Origin: Chinchilla lanigera
Lineage: Eukaryota > Chordata > Mammalia > Rodentia > Chinchillidae
Reading direction: 5' to 3'
Assembly (NCBI RefSeq): GCF_000276665.1
Contig: NW_004955480.1
Span: 6,379,011 to 6,443,010, forward strand
DNA length: 64,000 nt
Shown: positions 12,031 to 24,000 of the stretch, one piece after another
Layout: each line of letters begins with the position of its first letter
Numbering within the stretch: position 1 is the stretch's first letter
Made by a program: the position numbers and the translations under genes
Notes under the pieces: generated by a model
The model's input: only the letters and a program-made list of their open reading frames with translations
Database searches by the model: none
What the model was told of the DNA's origin: nothing

Positions 12031-12967
12031 CAAAGCCTAAAAAAGATTAAGGAATGTGTATTTAGCTAGATTCAAAGTCAAAACTCGGGCTGTACAAGCC
12101 CTCAGCCCCAGTTTACTGAATCTTCATCCCTGTAGCCCCATTTTGAATATTTATTTCTCTGGCCTCCCCAGTCTGCAAGTGTTGATCTCTCCTTTCTCTG
12201 CAATCCCTCGGTCCTTAGGTACTCCTTATACATTTATTTCACACTGGCTTTTATTTGTGTAGTTTATGAATACCTTCTCACCTGCTTCCTTACCATGTGG
12301 CAACGCTTGAAGATACCAGTGCGCGCTTTCTGAACTCTGCTGTTAGGCCTTGGTTGGAGCACAGAGGGGAGGGTGGATGGACCTTGCTCGCGGCCCCCAC
12401 GCGGACCTGCTGTTGGGCACGCACTACCCCCTTGTAGAACTGAAAGCTCACTTGTGGAAAGGGCCTTGTACACCTCCTGGGGCCATCAAAGCCGTAATCC
12501 AGCAGACCAGTGGCCATTTTTATAACTCATTACTGGGAATTCACCTGTCCGCTTCATGGAAGTTCTCTCTCATCCAGCTTCGTATGTTTTGACAACCTTA
12601 CTGTATTTGGATAGACGTGTGGATAGCAGTCTACAGAATATGACGTATAACTGTTCTTCAGTAAATTCCTACTGTGTCAACATTTACAAGACACCACTTC
12701 CAGAGAAAAGTAAATCACCCTCCAGAATTTGGAGTTAAATAATGAGCTTAAATGTAAAGGTGTCAGATACATTATAGTAACTACTACGTATGCAAATCCT
12801 GAACCCAAATCCAATTCATCTGCATGTAATGGGTGACTTGTTTCTCCCTTTAAAAACATAGACCTGTGTACACTGAAACCTCTTGACCTAACAAATGCTC
12901 TTACAGTACCTCCCAGAAACATGTTAGTCAATGCCATAACATTTTTTCCCCTTAAAAATTGGAGCAG
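12031..12967. other. Unannotated intronic sequence
   Basis: Contains a somewhat GC-rich patch near 12310-12490 with overlapping short frames on both strands, none of which resembles a known protein. No repeat recognised. Confidence 0.4.
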
Positions 12968-13118
12968 CAAGCTGGGTGTGGTGGCGCACACCTGTAATCC
13001 CAAGGCAGCAGGATCGATGTGAGTTCGAGACTAGCCTGGGCTACAAAGTGAGCTTAAGGCCAGCCTGACCTGCATAGCGAGACTCTGTCTCAAAAAGACA
13101 AAAAAATATATATATATT
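12968..13118 (+). repeat. B1-type SINE with internal duplication
   Basis: Sense B1: GCTGGGTGTGGTGGCGCAC to GACTCTGTCTCAAAAAGAC, including GGCTACAAAGTGAGCTTAA, ending in A-run and a short TA repeat. A small internal deletion follows TAATCCCA. Confidence 0.95.
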
Positions 13119-14507
13119 GGAGTAGCAGTTTCTTTTTAGCTATCGGTATAGAAAAACCTCATGTATTAAATATATGGCTCTCCTGGGTGGGATTATGGCT
13201 GTAGCCCTTAGGATTTCTGTCTTACACCTAAAAACCACACACTTGTCCACATCTCACGTGTTCTTTGCATGAGACTCAGGTTTACAGCCCAAGAGTTAGG
13301 GTACAACGTTATAGGCCCTAAAGACTTCTGTTCATTGGTTGTGTGACCAGGTAAGTCATTTTAGTTCTCGGTGTTCAATAGGTGGGGCCCCGGTGCTAGA
13401 ATGAGGTAATCTTCTTTTAAAAGGCTTTTGGGACACTTCCTAACATGCAGCAATTATTCTCTAAGTGATATTTTCAGACCTGTGTGGGTCACACCAAAAT
13501 TTATGTTTCCTTACAAATTAGCTAGCACCGAAGTAAGCGTCCTAGCTCTGAGGACGGAAATGAGCCGTCACGTATCTTCAGTGACAAGTGAAACAAGCTT
13601 CAGTTATTAGCCAGACACATTAAATTTTCTTTTTTTTAAAATATGGAATTAGCAGAAACCAATTCAAATCACAAATGAGAATTAGACTAGTGTGACCTTC
13701 AGGTTTCCATCTTCTACCCATTAAGATGCACATACTCCACAAGCTTCCATTCAGAGGGTAGAGACAGCCTGTGTTAGGCTCCATGCGATTGCCGAAGCGC
13801 GGAGAGCAGCCCAGGATGTGTGGGTACACACTTCAGACGCGGTTTGCCCTTGCTGACCTGCACCTAGCGTTAAGGTGCCTGCTTTGATAAAGACCAAGGA
13901 GCCCTTATGATCTGTAGTTGTGTCCCCACATCTTCCTCCTTTCACCAAACTGTGCCAGGTTAAGTAAGCCTTGCATTTGCATACAGTTCCTTACTGCTTA
14001 AAGCATATTAATTGGCTCTCCCTATGACAGCTCTGGAAGGTAAGCAGGGAAGCTGGCAGTAATTTTTTCTTACAGGTGAAACAAGTGACGCTAAAGGACA
14101 GTAAGGTTATTTGTCCAAGTCAGAGGTTAACATCAACGCTTGGAGTCAGCTCTTTACGTTCACTCCCTCTTTACTCTCAGGCAGCACTCCGGTCGTCAGC
14201 CCTGGTGCTGACTGTTCATCTCAATCCGGACTACAGATAAAACCGCATTCTCACATGACTTAAATATGGTATATTTGCTTTCTAATCATGACACAAAACA
14301 AAATCATGAAGTGAAGCATTGATAAATCTGATGGCATAGAATGTAGAATGCATTACAAAATTACCATAAGCAGATATAAACTGTGTACTAGCAAATTGGT
14401 CTGGGTAGGAGAGTGTGGGGTTGTAAAACATCATAGAAGAAATGATTCAATTTTGTAATTACATAACAACAAGGAAAAGATCATCATTCCAAAGAACACA
14501 GAAAAAG
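13119..14507. other. Unannotated intronic sequence with a MIR-like relic
   Basis: Mostly unrecognised. At about 13965-14190 a TTTGCATACAG ... GTTATTTGTCCAAGTCAGAG order resembles a decayed MIR. No coding frame of interest. Confidence 0.4.
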
Positions 14508-14760
14508 CCGGGTATAGTGGTGTATGCCTGTCATCCTAGCGACTCAGGAGGCTGAGGCAGGAGGATCACAAGTTTGATGCCTGCCTGGGCGATTTAGTGA
14601 GGCCGTGTCTTGAATGAATGAATGAATGAGAAAGAAAAGGAAACGAGACAAGAAAAGAAAAAAAGGGAAGGAAAGAAGGTCTGGAGAGGTAGTTGAGTGG
14701 CAGAGTGCTTCTCTAGTATGCACAAGGCCCTGGATTCAGTCCTCAGTACCAACATCAAAA
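14508..14760 (+). repeat. Dimeric B1+ID SINE
   Basis: B1-like left half (CCGGGTATAGTGGTGTATGCC to GAGGCCGTGTCTTG), a linker of GAATGAATG and purine-rich repeats, then an ID-like right half (GTCTGGAGAGGTAGTTGAGTG to AGTCCTCAGTACCA). Confidence 0.8.
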
Positions 14761-15439
14761 GAAGAGAAATGAATGACTACTAAGCATTCTAAGAGGAATG
14801 CAAATTAAAACAATGGCAGCCACTTTTTAACCTCACAGGTTTTTAGTAATCTGCAACTTTTATTATCCATCATGAGTTAGAGCGGGAGGAAAGAACGTTT
14901 TACAACTTATTGGTCAGTGTAAAATGCTGCCTTTCGGGTATTGCAGTAGCCACCCTCCTTCCATGGTTTGGCTTTGCAGCTTGTTACCTAGAGTTAGTCA
15001 TGCCCTCCCCCCCGCAAGAAATAGCATGGAATAGTTCACAGATGAACAATTCTAAGTGTTAAGTTGCATGCTGCTCTGAGGAGCGTATGAAGTCTCACAC
15101 CATACCCTGTTGTGCCCTGGAACCGAACCATCCCTTTGGTGCACACATGGTACATGCTACCTGCCCATTCGTCACTTAGTAGACATCCACTGTCCCGCCA
15201 TCAACATATTGTTACAACTGTTCTGCTTTACTTCGTTACTGTTAATCTCTTGCTGTACTTAATTTAGAAATTCAAGGTCACCATAAGTACATAAAGGTTT
15301 TAGGCATACATTGGATTCCGGAATGTATCTGTCAAAATTGTTAAAGCACATTTTGACTCAGCTGTCATACTCCTAGACATCAACTTTATAGGTGTACTAA
15401 CATGTTTATTAAATATTGTATATATTATTTTTTTCAAAT
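14761..15439. other. Unannotated intronic sequence
   Basis: No gene or repeat recognised. Confidence 0.4.
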
Positions 15440-15586
15440 TGTTTGTTGAGACGGGGTGTCTTTTTGTAATGCAGGCTGGCCTTGAACTCAATATGTAGCC
15501 CGGGCTGGCCTCAAACTCAAGGCAATCCTCTTGCTTCAGCCTACCGAGTGCTGAGATTGCAAGTGTGTGCCACCATGCACAGCTGT
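15440..15586 (-). repeat. B1-type SINE with internal duplication
   Basis: Reverse B1 with two GGCTGGCC(T)TGAACTCA/CTCAAACTCA blocks, then GAGTGCTGAGATTGCAAG and GCCACCATGC. Confidence 0.93.
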
Positions 15587-16498
15587 ATCATTTCTTTTTA
15601 AGGAAAAGATTAAAATAGCTGGTCTATCCATTGAGATTGAGATACATTTTGATATAGTCATGGAATATTTTCTATAGCTCTTAAAAAAAGTCTGTATTCA
15701 TAGTACAGACATGCAACAATATCTAAAAAGTACGTTTTGTAAAAAGATACACATAGAACTCCTATATCTAGAACCGTGCTGGGGAAGGAGCTAGTTGGAA
15801 CACGTACAGCGTATGTGCAGACGTCAGTGAGATTATCTGGAAGAAGGGTGAGGGGCAAGGCTAGACGTGCTTTCCTTGTGTAACGTTTGTCCAGGTTGTG
15901 ATAATTTTGCAAAATGTGTTCATTTTAAACCATGACAAAGACAAAAAATACTGTTTAAAGACTAATCAAGAAAAGGAGTAACATTAAACTTTCAGTATCA
16001 ATGTACACTGTATGTAACATTACTAAGTTTTAATTTGCAAATGTTAAGGAATTTTTACAATTTCCTCTAGATTGCAAACTTTGAAAGCGTAGACTACACT
16101 TTCTTCATCTTTGTACCCCAAAAGCACTTTCTAATGGGTATTGTTTATTAAATACTTGCACTGACTCTGGTATTGAAAAGAGATCTAGATAAGTATTAAT
16201 CAGAGAATCAGGTTCTTGTTTTAGCCCACATACGTCTGGATATCTGATACCCTGAAACAGAGCAGCTTTGTGTTCTGTATCTTAGTTTCTTTCTCTTAAA
16301 AGGCCTAGAAAGATATCCGCTAGCCTTAATGTTCTAATATCTTTGATTCCAGCACTTCATAACATAGCTATTATTCTCGTTCTTAATATTCTATAAACCC
16401 ATAATACTCCAACTCACTAGTTTAAGAGTATATCAATTAAACATGTTAATCTGCACCTTAATAGTAGCATTTACTTCTTTCAAAACTGGCATTTTCAG
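15587..16498. other. Unannotated intronic sequence
   Basis: AT-rich, no gene or repeat recognised. Confidence 0.4.
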
Positions 16499-16617
16499 CC
16501 AGGAGTGGTGGTGCATGCATGTCTTCTAAGCACTTGGAGGCTGAGGCAGGAGGATCACCTTGAGTTTGAGGCCAGCCTGGGCTAGATACTGAGACCCTGT
16601 CTCAAAAATAAATTAGT
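16499..16617 (+). repeat. B1-type SINE
   Basis: Sense copy: GCCAGGAGTGGTGGTGCATG, GAGGCTGAGGCAGGAGGATC, GACCCTGTCTCAAAAAT. It lacks the internal duplication seen in most other copies here. Confidence 0.92.
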
Positions 16618-18575
16618 AAAAACTGCTATTTTCTTCCTATGTCTATGCAGTTTTGTGCAACCCTGAGGTCTGTGCACCCGTGTTGGTAGTAGCACCATTC
16701 TAGAAAATCAACATTTTTAAAGAGCTGCCTTAAATATTGAAAGTAAATGTAGTTCTTACATTACTATTTTCATATGAAAATGTGGATCTGAGTTCTTTCT
16801 TAGTTTTAATATTTCATATGCTTAACTGGCAGTCTATCTTGATTGCTGTGTATTTATAGCTTACCATGAGTTCTCAAAGATGTATATCAAGTGCTTTTTC
16901 GAGTTTTGCTTCCTTGAAAAACAAAAACTTAAGTTCTCTGAAGACCTCAGTCTAACTGTAAACAATGTAAGATTTTCTAAAAATCAACATTTCTGATATG
17001 AAAATGTATTTTAAATCCCTTTGACTTGTCTCTTACTGACATAATTTGATTATGTTCCTATTAATCCCATATCTCTGCTTTAACTACTGTAATGAAGAAT
17101 AAGCCAATTGACATTTTGTCATTTTGCCGCGTGTCTGGTTATACAAATTTAAACCATGACACTGAGTGAGACGAGGACTGCTGGGGAAGGCAGCGAGAAA
17201 GGTGGCGGTGAACACGCGGTGTAACAGGACTGGCCTGTGGGATGTCAGAGCAGCCAGGTGATGGATGCGGCAAGGAGGCCTCACACTGTTACTGCAGTCT
17301 GGAGCTTGCTGTTGCCCAGCTCTACCCAACCGCTTACGTACTAGGACCTCAGTGTCCTCATTTCTGATTGGAGGATTCACAGACAGTTGAGAAACATTAA
17401 GAATACAGACCAGTTCAACTAGCCAGAGTTAACATCAAATGAGCAAGCTACTGAATAGTTTATAAGCCTAATATTTACATGTGTGTTAAATTTATATGTG
17501 CATAGACTTGGTACCCTTCAGATTTTCAAATTTCTGATTCTGAGGGGTTGCCCTAGTCCAGATGTTTCACGAATTCTATCTGTTGAATTTTAGGTGAGCA
17601 GCTACTGCTATTCCCAGAGGTACAAGAATGTTAACCTTTCCATTTAAACCTATGATGGGTTATCAAACATAACAGTGGAGTTTACAATGTGCAAGAGTTT
17701 ACAATCAAGCGCACGATTGTGTGTTTTACTACACACCCAGAACATGATCAAGGTGTGAAGTTTGGGTGAGGCCTTGAAGCAAGTTTGGTTAAACATGGTG
17801 AAGGGCAAGGTTCCCAAGAAGGAGCAACAGTGAGCAGATGGAGCTGTGTCCAGGAGCTGTCTGCCCTAGATTCATCCCCTCACTGCTGCTTTGATTGAAG
17901 AGATCTGACCAGCTCAGCCCGCAACTTTCCCATCAGTGTGAATGTTCTTTAAAGCGGGCAGCCACAACAGCGGATGCCACGTGTGCTCCTCGGGTGGGGT
18001 GGCCGCCAGGTGTCCTGTCCCACCAACAAAACGACTATTTTTCTACTGATGATTTATCAGCCTCAGCAGAGGGTTAGCAGACAAGCTGGAAGGAACAGAT
18101 CAAGGATTTTACTTCCCATTCCAGACTACGGATATTATGACCTCAGGATATTTGCGTTTAACTCTGATACATCTATCATTTATTACATGTACCATTCATT
18201 ATCAAGTAAGAATGCATGTGAAGGTGTTTAGAACGTAGTAGGCAAAGTGGCTTTGATAGTGGAACATTAAGAAACAAGCTAAAGGGCTGAATCTTGCCAG
18301 TAGGCTGTCTTTTCTCACGTATACGGATGTCCTTCACGTGTGCAGTGCAGTGTTCTGTCCAGTGATATGAGGGAATGCAGTTCCCAGCTTCCATATGGCC
18401 GAGATCACTGTATTCAGTATGGAGACATAAAACTTGTACCTTCAGGATGGTAAATACTGTATCTATTGCATTGTTTGGAGGTCCAAACAATAGTACTACT
18501 GAATTCTCTTTTATAAGGTTGATAATTTATTTGAAATTAAAGTAAAACTAAAATGCCTTATACTTTTTTTTTCAG
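16618..18575. other. Intronic sequence before the LCORL terminal exon
   Basis: No repeat or coding frame recognised. The last 30 bases form a pyrimidine-rich splice acceptor ending TTTTTTTTTCAG at 18575. The GC-richer patches near 17160-17340 and 17930-18020 have no recognised function. Confidence 0.5.
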
Positions 18576-18756
18576 CATGCTACAAATGAAAACCGATGAG
18601 AAACTGAATTTGTCTGATGGGAATACAGCAAGTTGCCCTTTGAGCCCAATTAAGATGTGCCTTAATCGTCCCATTGAATGGAATCTGAATTTGACAGCAG
18701 CATCTCTAGCGAGCTGTACAGTTCATAACCAAAATCTCAAAAGTGAAGAAAAATAG
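18576..18756 (+). CDS. LCORL: Probable terminal coding exon of LCORL (partial gene)
   Basis: LCORL encodes a ligand-dependent corepressor-like nuclear protein. What is seen: a strong acceptor (long T-run plus CAG) ending at 18575, then an open frame of 60 codons ending TAG at 18754-18756, with a balanced, protein-like composition (for example PIEWNLNLTAASLASCTVHN). The first base completes a codon begun in the previous exon, so the ATG at 18577 need not be a start. What is known: in mammals LCORL is the convergent neighbour of NCAPG, and this exon has exactly that position and strand. I do not recall the human C-terminus well enough to confirm identity, and no other LCORL exon is in the window, so the symbol rests mainly on synteny. 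LCORL has several isoforms with different ends; this would be one alternative C-terminus. Confidence 0.55.
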
Positions 18757-20607
18757 ATTGCAGTTCTTATTTTGTATGTGAACATTCTCTGTGAATAAGC
18801 ATTTACCAATTGATCTTGAACTATTTCTAGTCCTGTGATGTCTTTATATTAAATCATGAACATTAATCATTTTTATTATATTCTTTGTATTTTTTTACAT
18901 GTTATACACCAGACCATTGTGGAATTTTGCAGTAGACTTTGATGTTTCTCTCTTTAATGGTATTTTGTGAATTTTTTATGCTCTAAGTTTAAATATATAA
19001 TTGTCCCCAGTTTTTCTTCTGTGCACAAAGTTTTAATATACAACACATCATGTAACCTAGAAAACTAGTATTGTAAAGACTTGTGGTGACCTGACCCAGG
19101 AACAGCTGTCTAACAGGTGGATACCAACTACCTCGAAGCAAACTGGTAAAAAGAAAAAGACAGAGGTATCTCTTGGAAGTACACATCTTTCACAGTTACA
19201 TCTGTATAGAAGCTCAATCACAGTTTATCGTTAGATAGCATGCTTCCACTCCTAGACAAACGAGTTGATCAGTTCTCTTTCTCCATAGGCTGTAAGAGTA
19301 ATGGCACAACTGCATGTTTACCCTTCAGCAAATCCATGCCTCTTGGTAGTTCCATAAAAACACTGTCTGGTGGCCAAAAGTTACCAATTTTGAATGCAAA
19401 ATAGTAAATGGATTTACATTTGTTAGTTTTATTGTATCTTAGCCAATTATTTTAAAGTTTAAAGGGATAATTTAGAAACAGGTTAATATTCTTTAATAGC
19501 GTACAGCACATCTTGAGCAATGGCTGTGTGACTCTAAAATTTGAATAGTGAAAAGTACTAAAAATCTGGTGCTTCAATTTGTTTTTCTCTGCTAGAGAAA
19601 GCAAGCTTTGGTACAGTGGTCCATATATGAACATGGTTCCTTTCCTTTTGGATATCTTCGCCATGTGCAAACGGAATTTTAGTTTATTGTCTCTAAACAC
19701 GTACAGCACATCTTATATACTGTTTCAGGCCTTCTTTCTTCCTACCCCCTCCTAAGAGTTATTTTTCAAATGGCAGGGATTTGACAAAAGATAGACAGAA
19801 TTTGAAGCACAGGAAAAGAAACAGAGCCAAGAGAATGAAGAACAATCAGTGATTTGTACCATTGCCACATCTGCCTTTTCCTTTTGCTTAGTAAGCATTC
19901 CTGCTTTGGAATTTTTACTGCTTTTATATTTCTGAGTTCTACAAAGCACATATATGTAAATAATATAATAATTGGGTTCTAAAAACCAGCAATATTACTT
20001 TAGCTCCAGCTTAGAACATTAATAACCTTTACTAAATAAATCAAAAAGCACAATTAAACAGATCCATGTTAGGACATTTCCATCAGAGGGATTCAAAAGA
20101 TGATCAGTGAAATTGATAGTGAAGAAAAAGTGCTCCCAAGTTAGAATATTAAGACTTCACTTCCCACTATTATTTTTCACATAAATAACATATTTTGTTA
20201 TGCCAAAACCAGAAAGCAGCTTCATGATTTATATGTGGATGGGGCTCTAACTCAGTAACATTCATAAAACAGTGGGTTCCAGATAAAAATATTTTAGAAG
20301 AGATACCCATACAGATAGCCACACCAAAAATACAAGCTTATCACGTAAGTGTTCAGCTTGGATGATAAGCACTTTGGTTCACTATACTAGTTCTCCTCAT
20401 TGGTAATATGCTCCTTTCTGGTCAGTCTGTGATATTCCATTTTCCCTTGAAACGTCACTGTTTTCTGAAGCATTTCCATCTATGTTGGATCCGCTTCAAG
20501 TATAAGCTTCTCAAACGCAAGCTACTAGCTAGTTACACTTAAAAAGTTTCCACAGTGCCATGATGACGTAAGAGTCACTTAGGAAGCCTATCTAAAAGCA
20601 GATTTCA
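18757..20607 (+). other. Probable LCORL 3' UTR and intergenic sequence
   Basis: AT-rich, without coding frames or recognised repeats. The first canonical AATAAA on the plus strand after the stop is at 20035-20040; an ATTAAA variant lies at 18848-18853. The extent of the 3' UTR cannot be fixed from sequence alone. Confidence 0.45.
20035..20040 (+). terminator. Candidate LCORL poly(A) signal
   Basis: AATAAA, the first canonical hexamer on the plus strand after the putative LCORL stop codon (1.3 kb downstream). Chance occurrence is common in AT-rich DNA. Confidence 0.3.
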
Positions 20608-20723
20608 GGGGCTGGGGATTTAGCTCAGTGGCAAAAGTGCCTGCCTGGCAAGCGCAAGGTCGTGAGTTCGGTTCCCGGTACCGGAGAAAAACCAAAACCA
20701 AAAAAAAAAAAAAAAAAAAAAAA
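20608..20723 (+). repeat. ID-type SINE, young
   Basis: GGGGCTGGGGATTTAGCTCAG start with intact A-box-like TAGCTCAGTGG and B-box-like GAGTTCGGTTCCC, a GGTACCGG end and a long A-tail. Flanking direct repeats around CAGATTTC support a recent insertion. It lies between the LCORL and NCAPG 3' ends. Confidence 0.95.
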
Positions 20724-20907
20724 TCAGATTTCTAGACCCACCTTTGAATCTGATAATGCAAATCTGCGTGGCCGATGCAGATGATCTTGGATTATACTGA
20801 TAGATGGTGTCCTAAGCTTTATTGAGTACAGCCCAGTCAAGGGACACTACACAACAAAATCTTTAGGGAAAAAAACAGGCTTTTTTCTGATTTTGACATA
20901 TGCATAA

Positions 20908-20913
20908 TTTTAT
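20908..20913 (-). terminator. Candidate NCAPG poly(A) signal
   Basis: AATAAA on the minus strand, about 50 nt after the NCAPG stop codon. A second one (CAATAAAG on the minus strand) lies about 90 nt further on, near 20818-20823. Either would give a short 3' UTR; longer forms reaching into the convergent gene are possible. Confidence 0.5.
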
Positions 20914-20963
20914 TAAAGCAAAGAAGTAAACATAAACGTAAGACCCCACCTCCATTATCTCTC

Positions 20964-21087
20964 CTAATTTTTATCTTCATTGAGAAACTGTGCAAGGTTA
21001 AGTTTACTTTTTTCTAGTGCTGCTGTTTTGGCTCGTCTTGGTAATCTCGTCTTCATTTCTGATTCTGGTTCAGGAACCTCATGATCA
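20964..21087 (-). CDS. NCAPG: NCAPG exon 21 (terminal coding exon)
   Basis: Residues 974 (completed) to 1014 and the TAA stop. Encodes [19 protein letters not shown] and [11 protein letters not shown], nearly identical to human except for the last two residues. Confidence 0.97.
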
Positions 21088-24000
21088 CTAGACAGATGTT
21101 GAAAATACATCAGTTTAGATAAGAGCTTTAAAACCCATTTGTTTATAAATAAAATGTTTCTGACTGCCGTTCTGTCAGACTGTACCTGATAGCTGGATTC
21201 CACAGAGCTTCAACTAAAATCTCAAATAATAACCAGAATACATTGGGGATCCAACAAAGTGGATCATGCAAAACCTAGCTCATTTTTTATATACTACTGA
21301 AACCTGATGTTATACAGGGAAACAAAACACTAAACTTTTGTAATGAACCTTATAAAGTTTAGCCAAGACTTAATCTAAAGATATGTAGTAAAAGTATACA
21401 CAACTTTACCAATGAACTGATGAATGCAAGACAGCTATGAACTTTTAGTTCCAACCGTGGCTTAATTGACAGAAACCCAAAATACCACTGTTTATCACAC
21501 AAACCACAAATATATTCAAAGTGTAGACATCACTGTTCTATTACTGTAAATGCACAGAACTCGAATGTGTCTACATCAAGAGTTTGCTAATTCGAGGAAT
21601 CACACATGTAATTAGAAAAATACATAGAAATATAAATTGAGAGAACATCCTCAAGATGACTGCCTAGTAATACTAAAGGCTGTGCCATTAGCTAAAAGCA
21701 CACAAGCCATAAATCAAATGCTCTTGATACACAAATGGAATTTTAAACTATGTATCCAAGTCATAGCTATTCATAATTTTTACTATCTTGTTACATACTG
21801 AGCTTCTCTCACAGAAGAAAATTAAATTCTTTTCTACTGCTTGACACACACAGATAGGCTTCTTTATATATCTAGATATGGCACACCTTTCAGACTCGGC
21901 CTCAGCAGCCCGACGCCTCCTGTTTGTCCTAGATGACGCTGTCACTCTTCTCTGTCCTTAAAGACAGTGTAATTACAGAAATTTATTATCAGTTGCTTAT
22001 GGTTTCCAAGCTAATTTCCAAGTTGTCTAACTCCTTTTTGCAATACAATTCTCTTCAACACATTTTATGACACCTTGATGCCAATTATCAATATACCATA
22101 GAAGAAAAAAAAAATACATGAAGATTAAAATGTACATTATTTTGTTAAGTACTGATAATAGGCAAGGTAAAATACTGTAAGTTACTAAGCAGCAAGTTTT
22201 AGTCCAATGCGTTTGGGGACAGAGCTTATGGACATGTTAAATGAAAAAGTACCTTTATTATGGCTATAGTATAATGTATATGGACAGATAAGTGAAAATT
22301 AAAGTTAGAAAGGTAGGTTAAGTTCATGAACAGGTCATGAAACAGAACTTTATGTACCTAATTTTTTTTAAGTCAGGGTCTCATATGGGGCTCAGCCCCA
22401 ATTCCAACCTCAGCCTCCTGAGTCAATGGGACTATAAGCTTGCACCACCTGCCCCACCTTGAAATAGAAATTTAATCAGCAGGACACTGTCTTCTTGTAA
22501 AATATTTAAGTATCTTCTTAGCCAATTCAAATATGGGTTCTAAGCTATATTTCAATATAAAAACTAGAGCCTGTGTATATTGGGAATTGCAAGCATTTCA
22601 CTTGCTAGAAATTTACAAGGTAAAGAAGATAAAATTTGGCCTGTGGTATTCCTTATTTAGAATATATAAAATACGAAGTAAAAGTTGAGACTATTAAAAC
22701 AAAGGATGATATTCCTAAGGTATATTATGTGACTAATATTTATCAAAAGCAAACTGTTCAACTGACATTTGAAAATTACATACCATAGTCACCTTCACTC
22801 TTTTCTTCCCTCATAACTTACTGATTTGCTTTTAGTAATGCATTTATCTCTAGAAGGCATCCAACACTATGGGAATAATTTGGAGCAGTATCTAGTAACT
22901 GATGTTTAGATAACTGATTGGTTATAAAACAACTTTATGGCCAGGTAACATTTTAGAAAAAAAAATTTAAACCTGTTTAGAAAGGGTCTTTAATATTTTT
23001 CAAAGATTAAAATCATGGTTGGCTCATTGGGTGGGATTTTTAGTGTTCTTCACAGTAGTTTGCTTGGATGTACTTTCTGATTCTTCTGTAATAAGCATGT
23101 TCTGCTTTTGTAACAAGTAAATAATAAAACAATAAAAACATCTTGAATTCAGATTTTTTCCAAGTGATCCCTTAACAGTAAACATGTACTTTATTCCAAC
23201 AAATCCTATATTGTTGGATATCCCTTGGGAAATAAATTAAGATTGGAAGATATGAAATACGATGGCAAAAGGAAGAAAATGAAAAAATACCAGGAAAAGA
23301 TGGAAAATGCTTAGTAATATAAAGAGTAAGACACAATAACATTAAACTAAACTAACCAAATACTAATCTAATTAAATTGCCCTTTACAATATGATCTTTT
23401 GTATATTTGTCAAAATCACTTAGACTAACACTGATTTTATAATCAGTATTACTAACCCAAGTGAAAGAATTTTTTTAAAAAGTTAAAGATACCTAAGACA
23501 TTTAAAAATATTTATCTCCAAGTAAATAAGAAAACTTGCAAAGAGTTTTTCATTGGAAGACAAAATTTAAGTTTTAAGAGGTAGTCAATCCACATACCTC
23601 TTTTAGTCTTCTGCTGAATGGATTCTGATCCTTGGGTTGCTTTTATGTCTTTAAGGGGAGTCATAAATACTTCTTTATTCTTTTCTATTAAAGGAAGTAA
23701 TACAACAATGTAACTAAAAGACAGTCTCATGAAATGCGGTAATACCTTGGTTCATGAACGCTTTTGTTTACAAACAATTCAATTTGTGAACAAAAGCATT
23801 CAGTAAAATTTTGCTTGTGTTCACAAACTCTGCATTGGTTGATAAACTCAACCTGGCCATCTCCCACAAAGTGCAAAAACAAATTAAGTTCATAAATTGG
23901 GTACCACGGTATTTTAGATGATTTTTTCATCTAAATGACAAGCAGCCCTATTAGCAGCGGCTTATCTAAGTCACTGTCCCCAAATAAATGTGTATACAGC

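Noticed and set aside
20608..20723. tRNA gene
   Set aside because: It has polymerase III box-like motifs but is an ID SINE, with an A-tail and target-site duplication; it lacks a foldable tRNA body.
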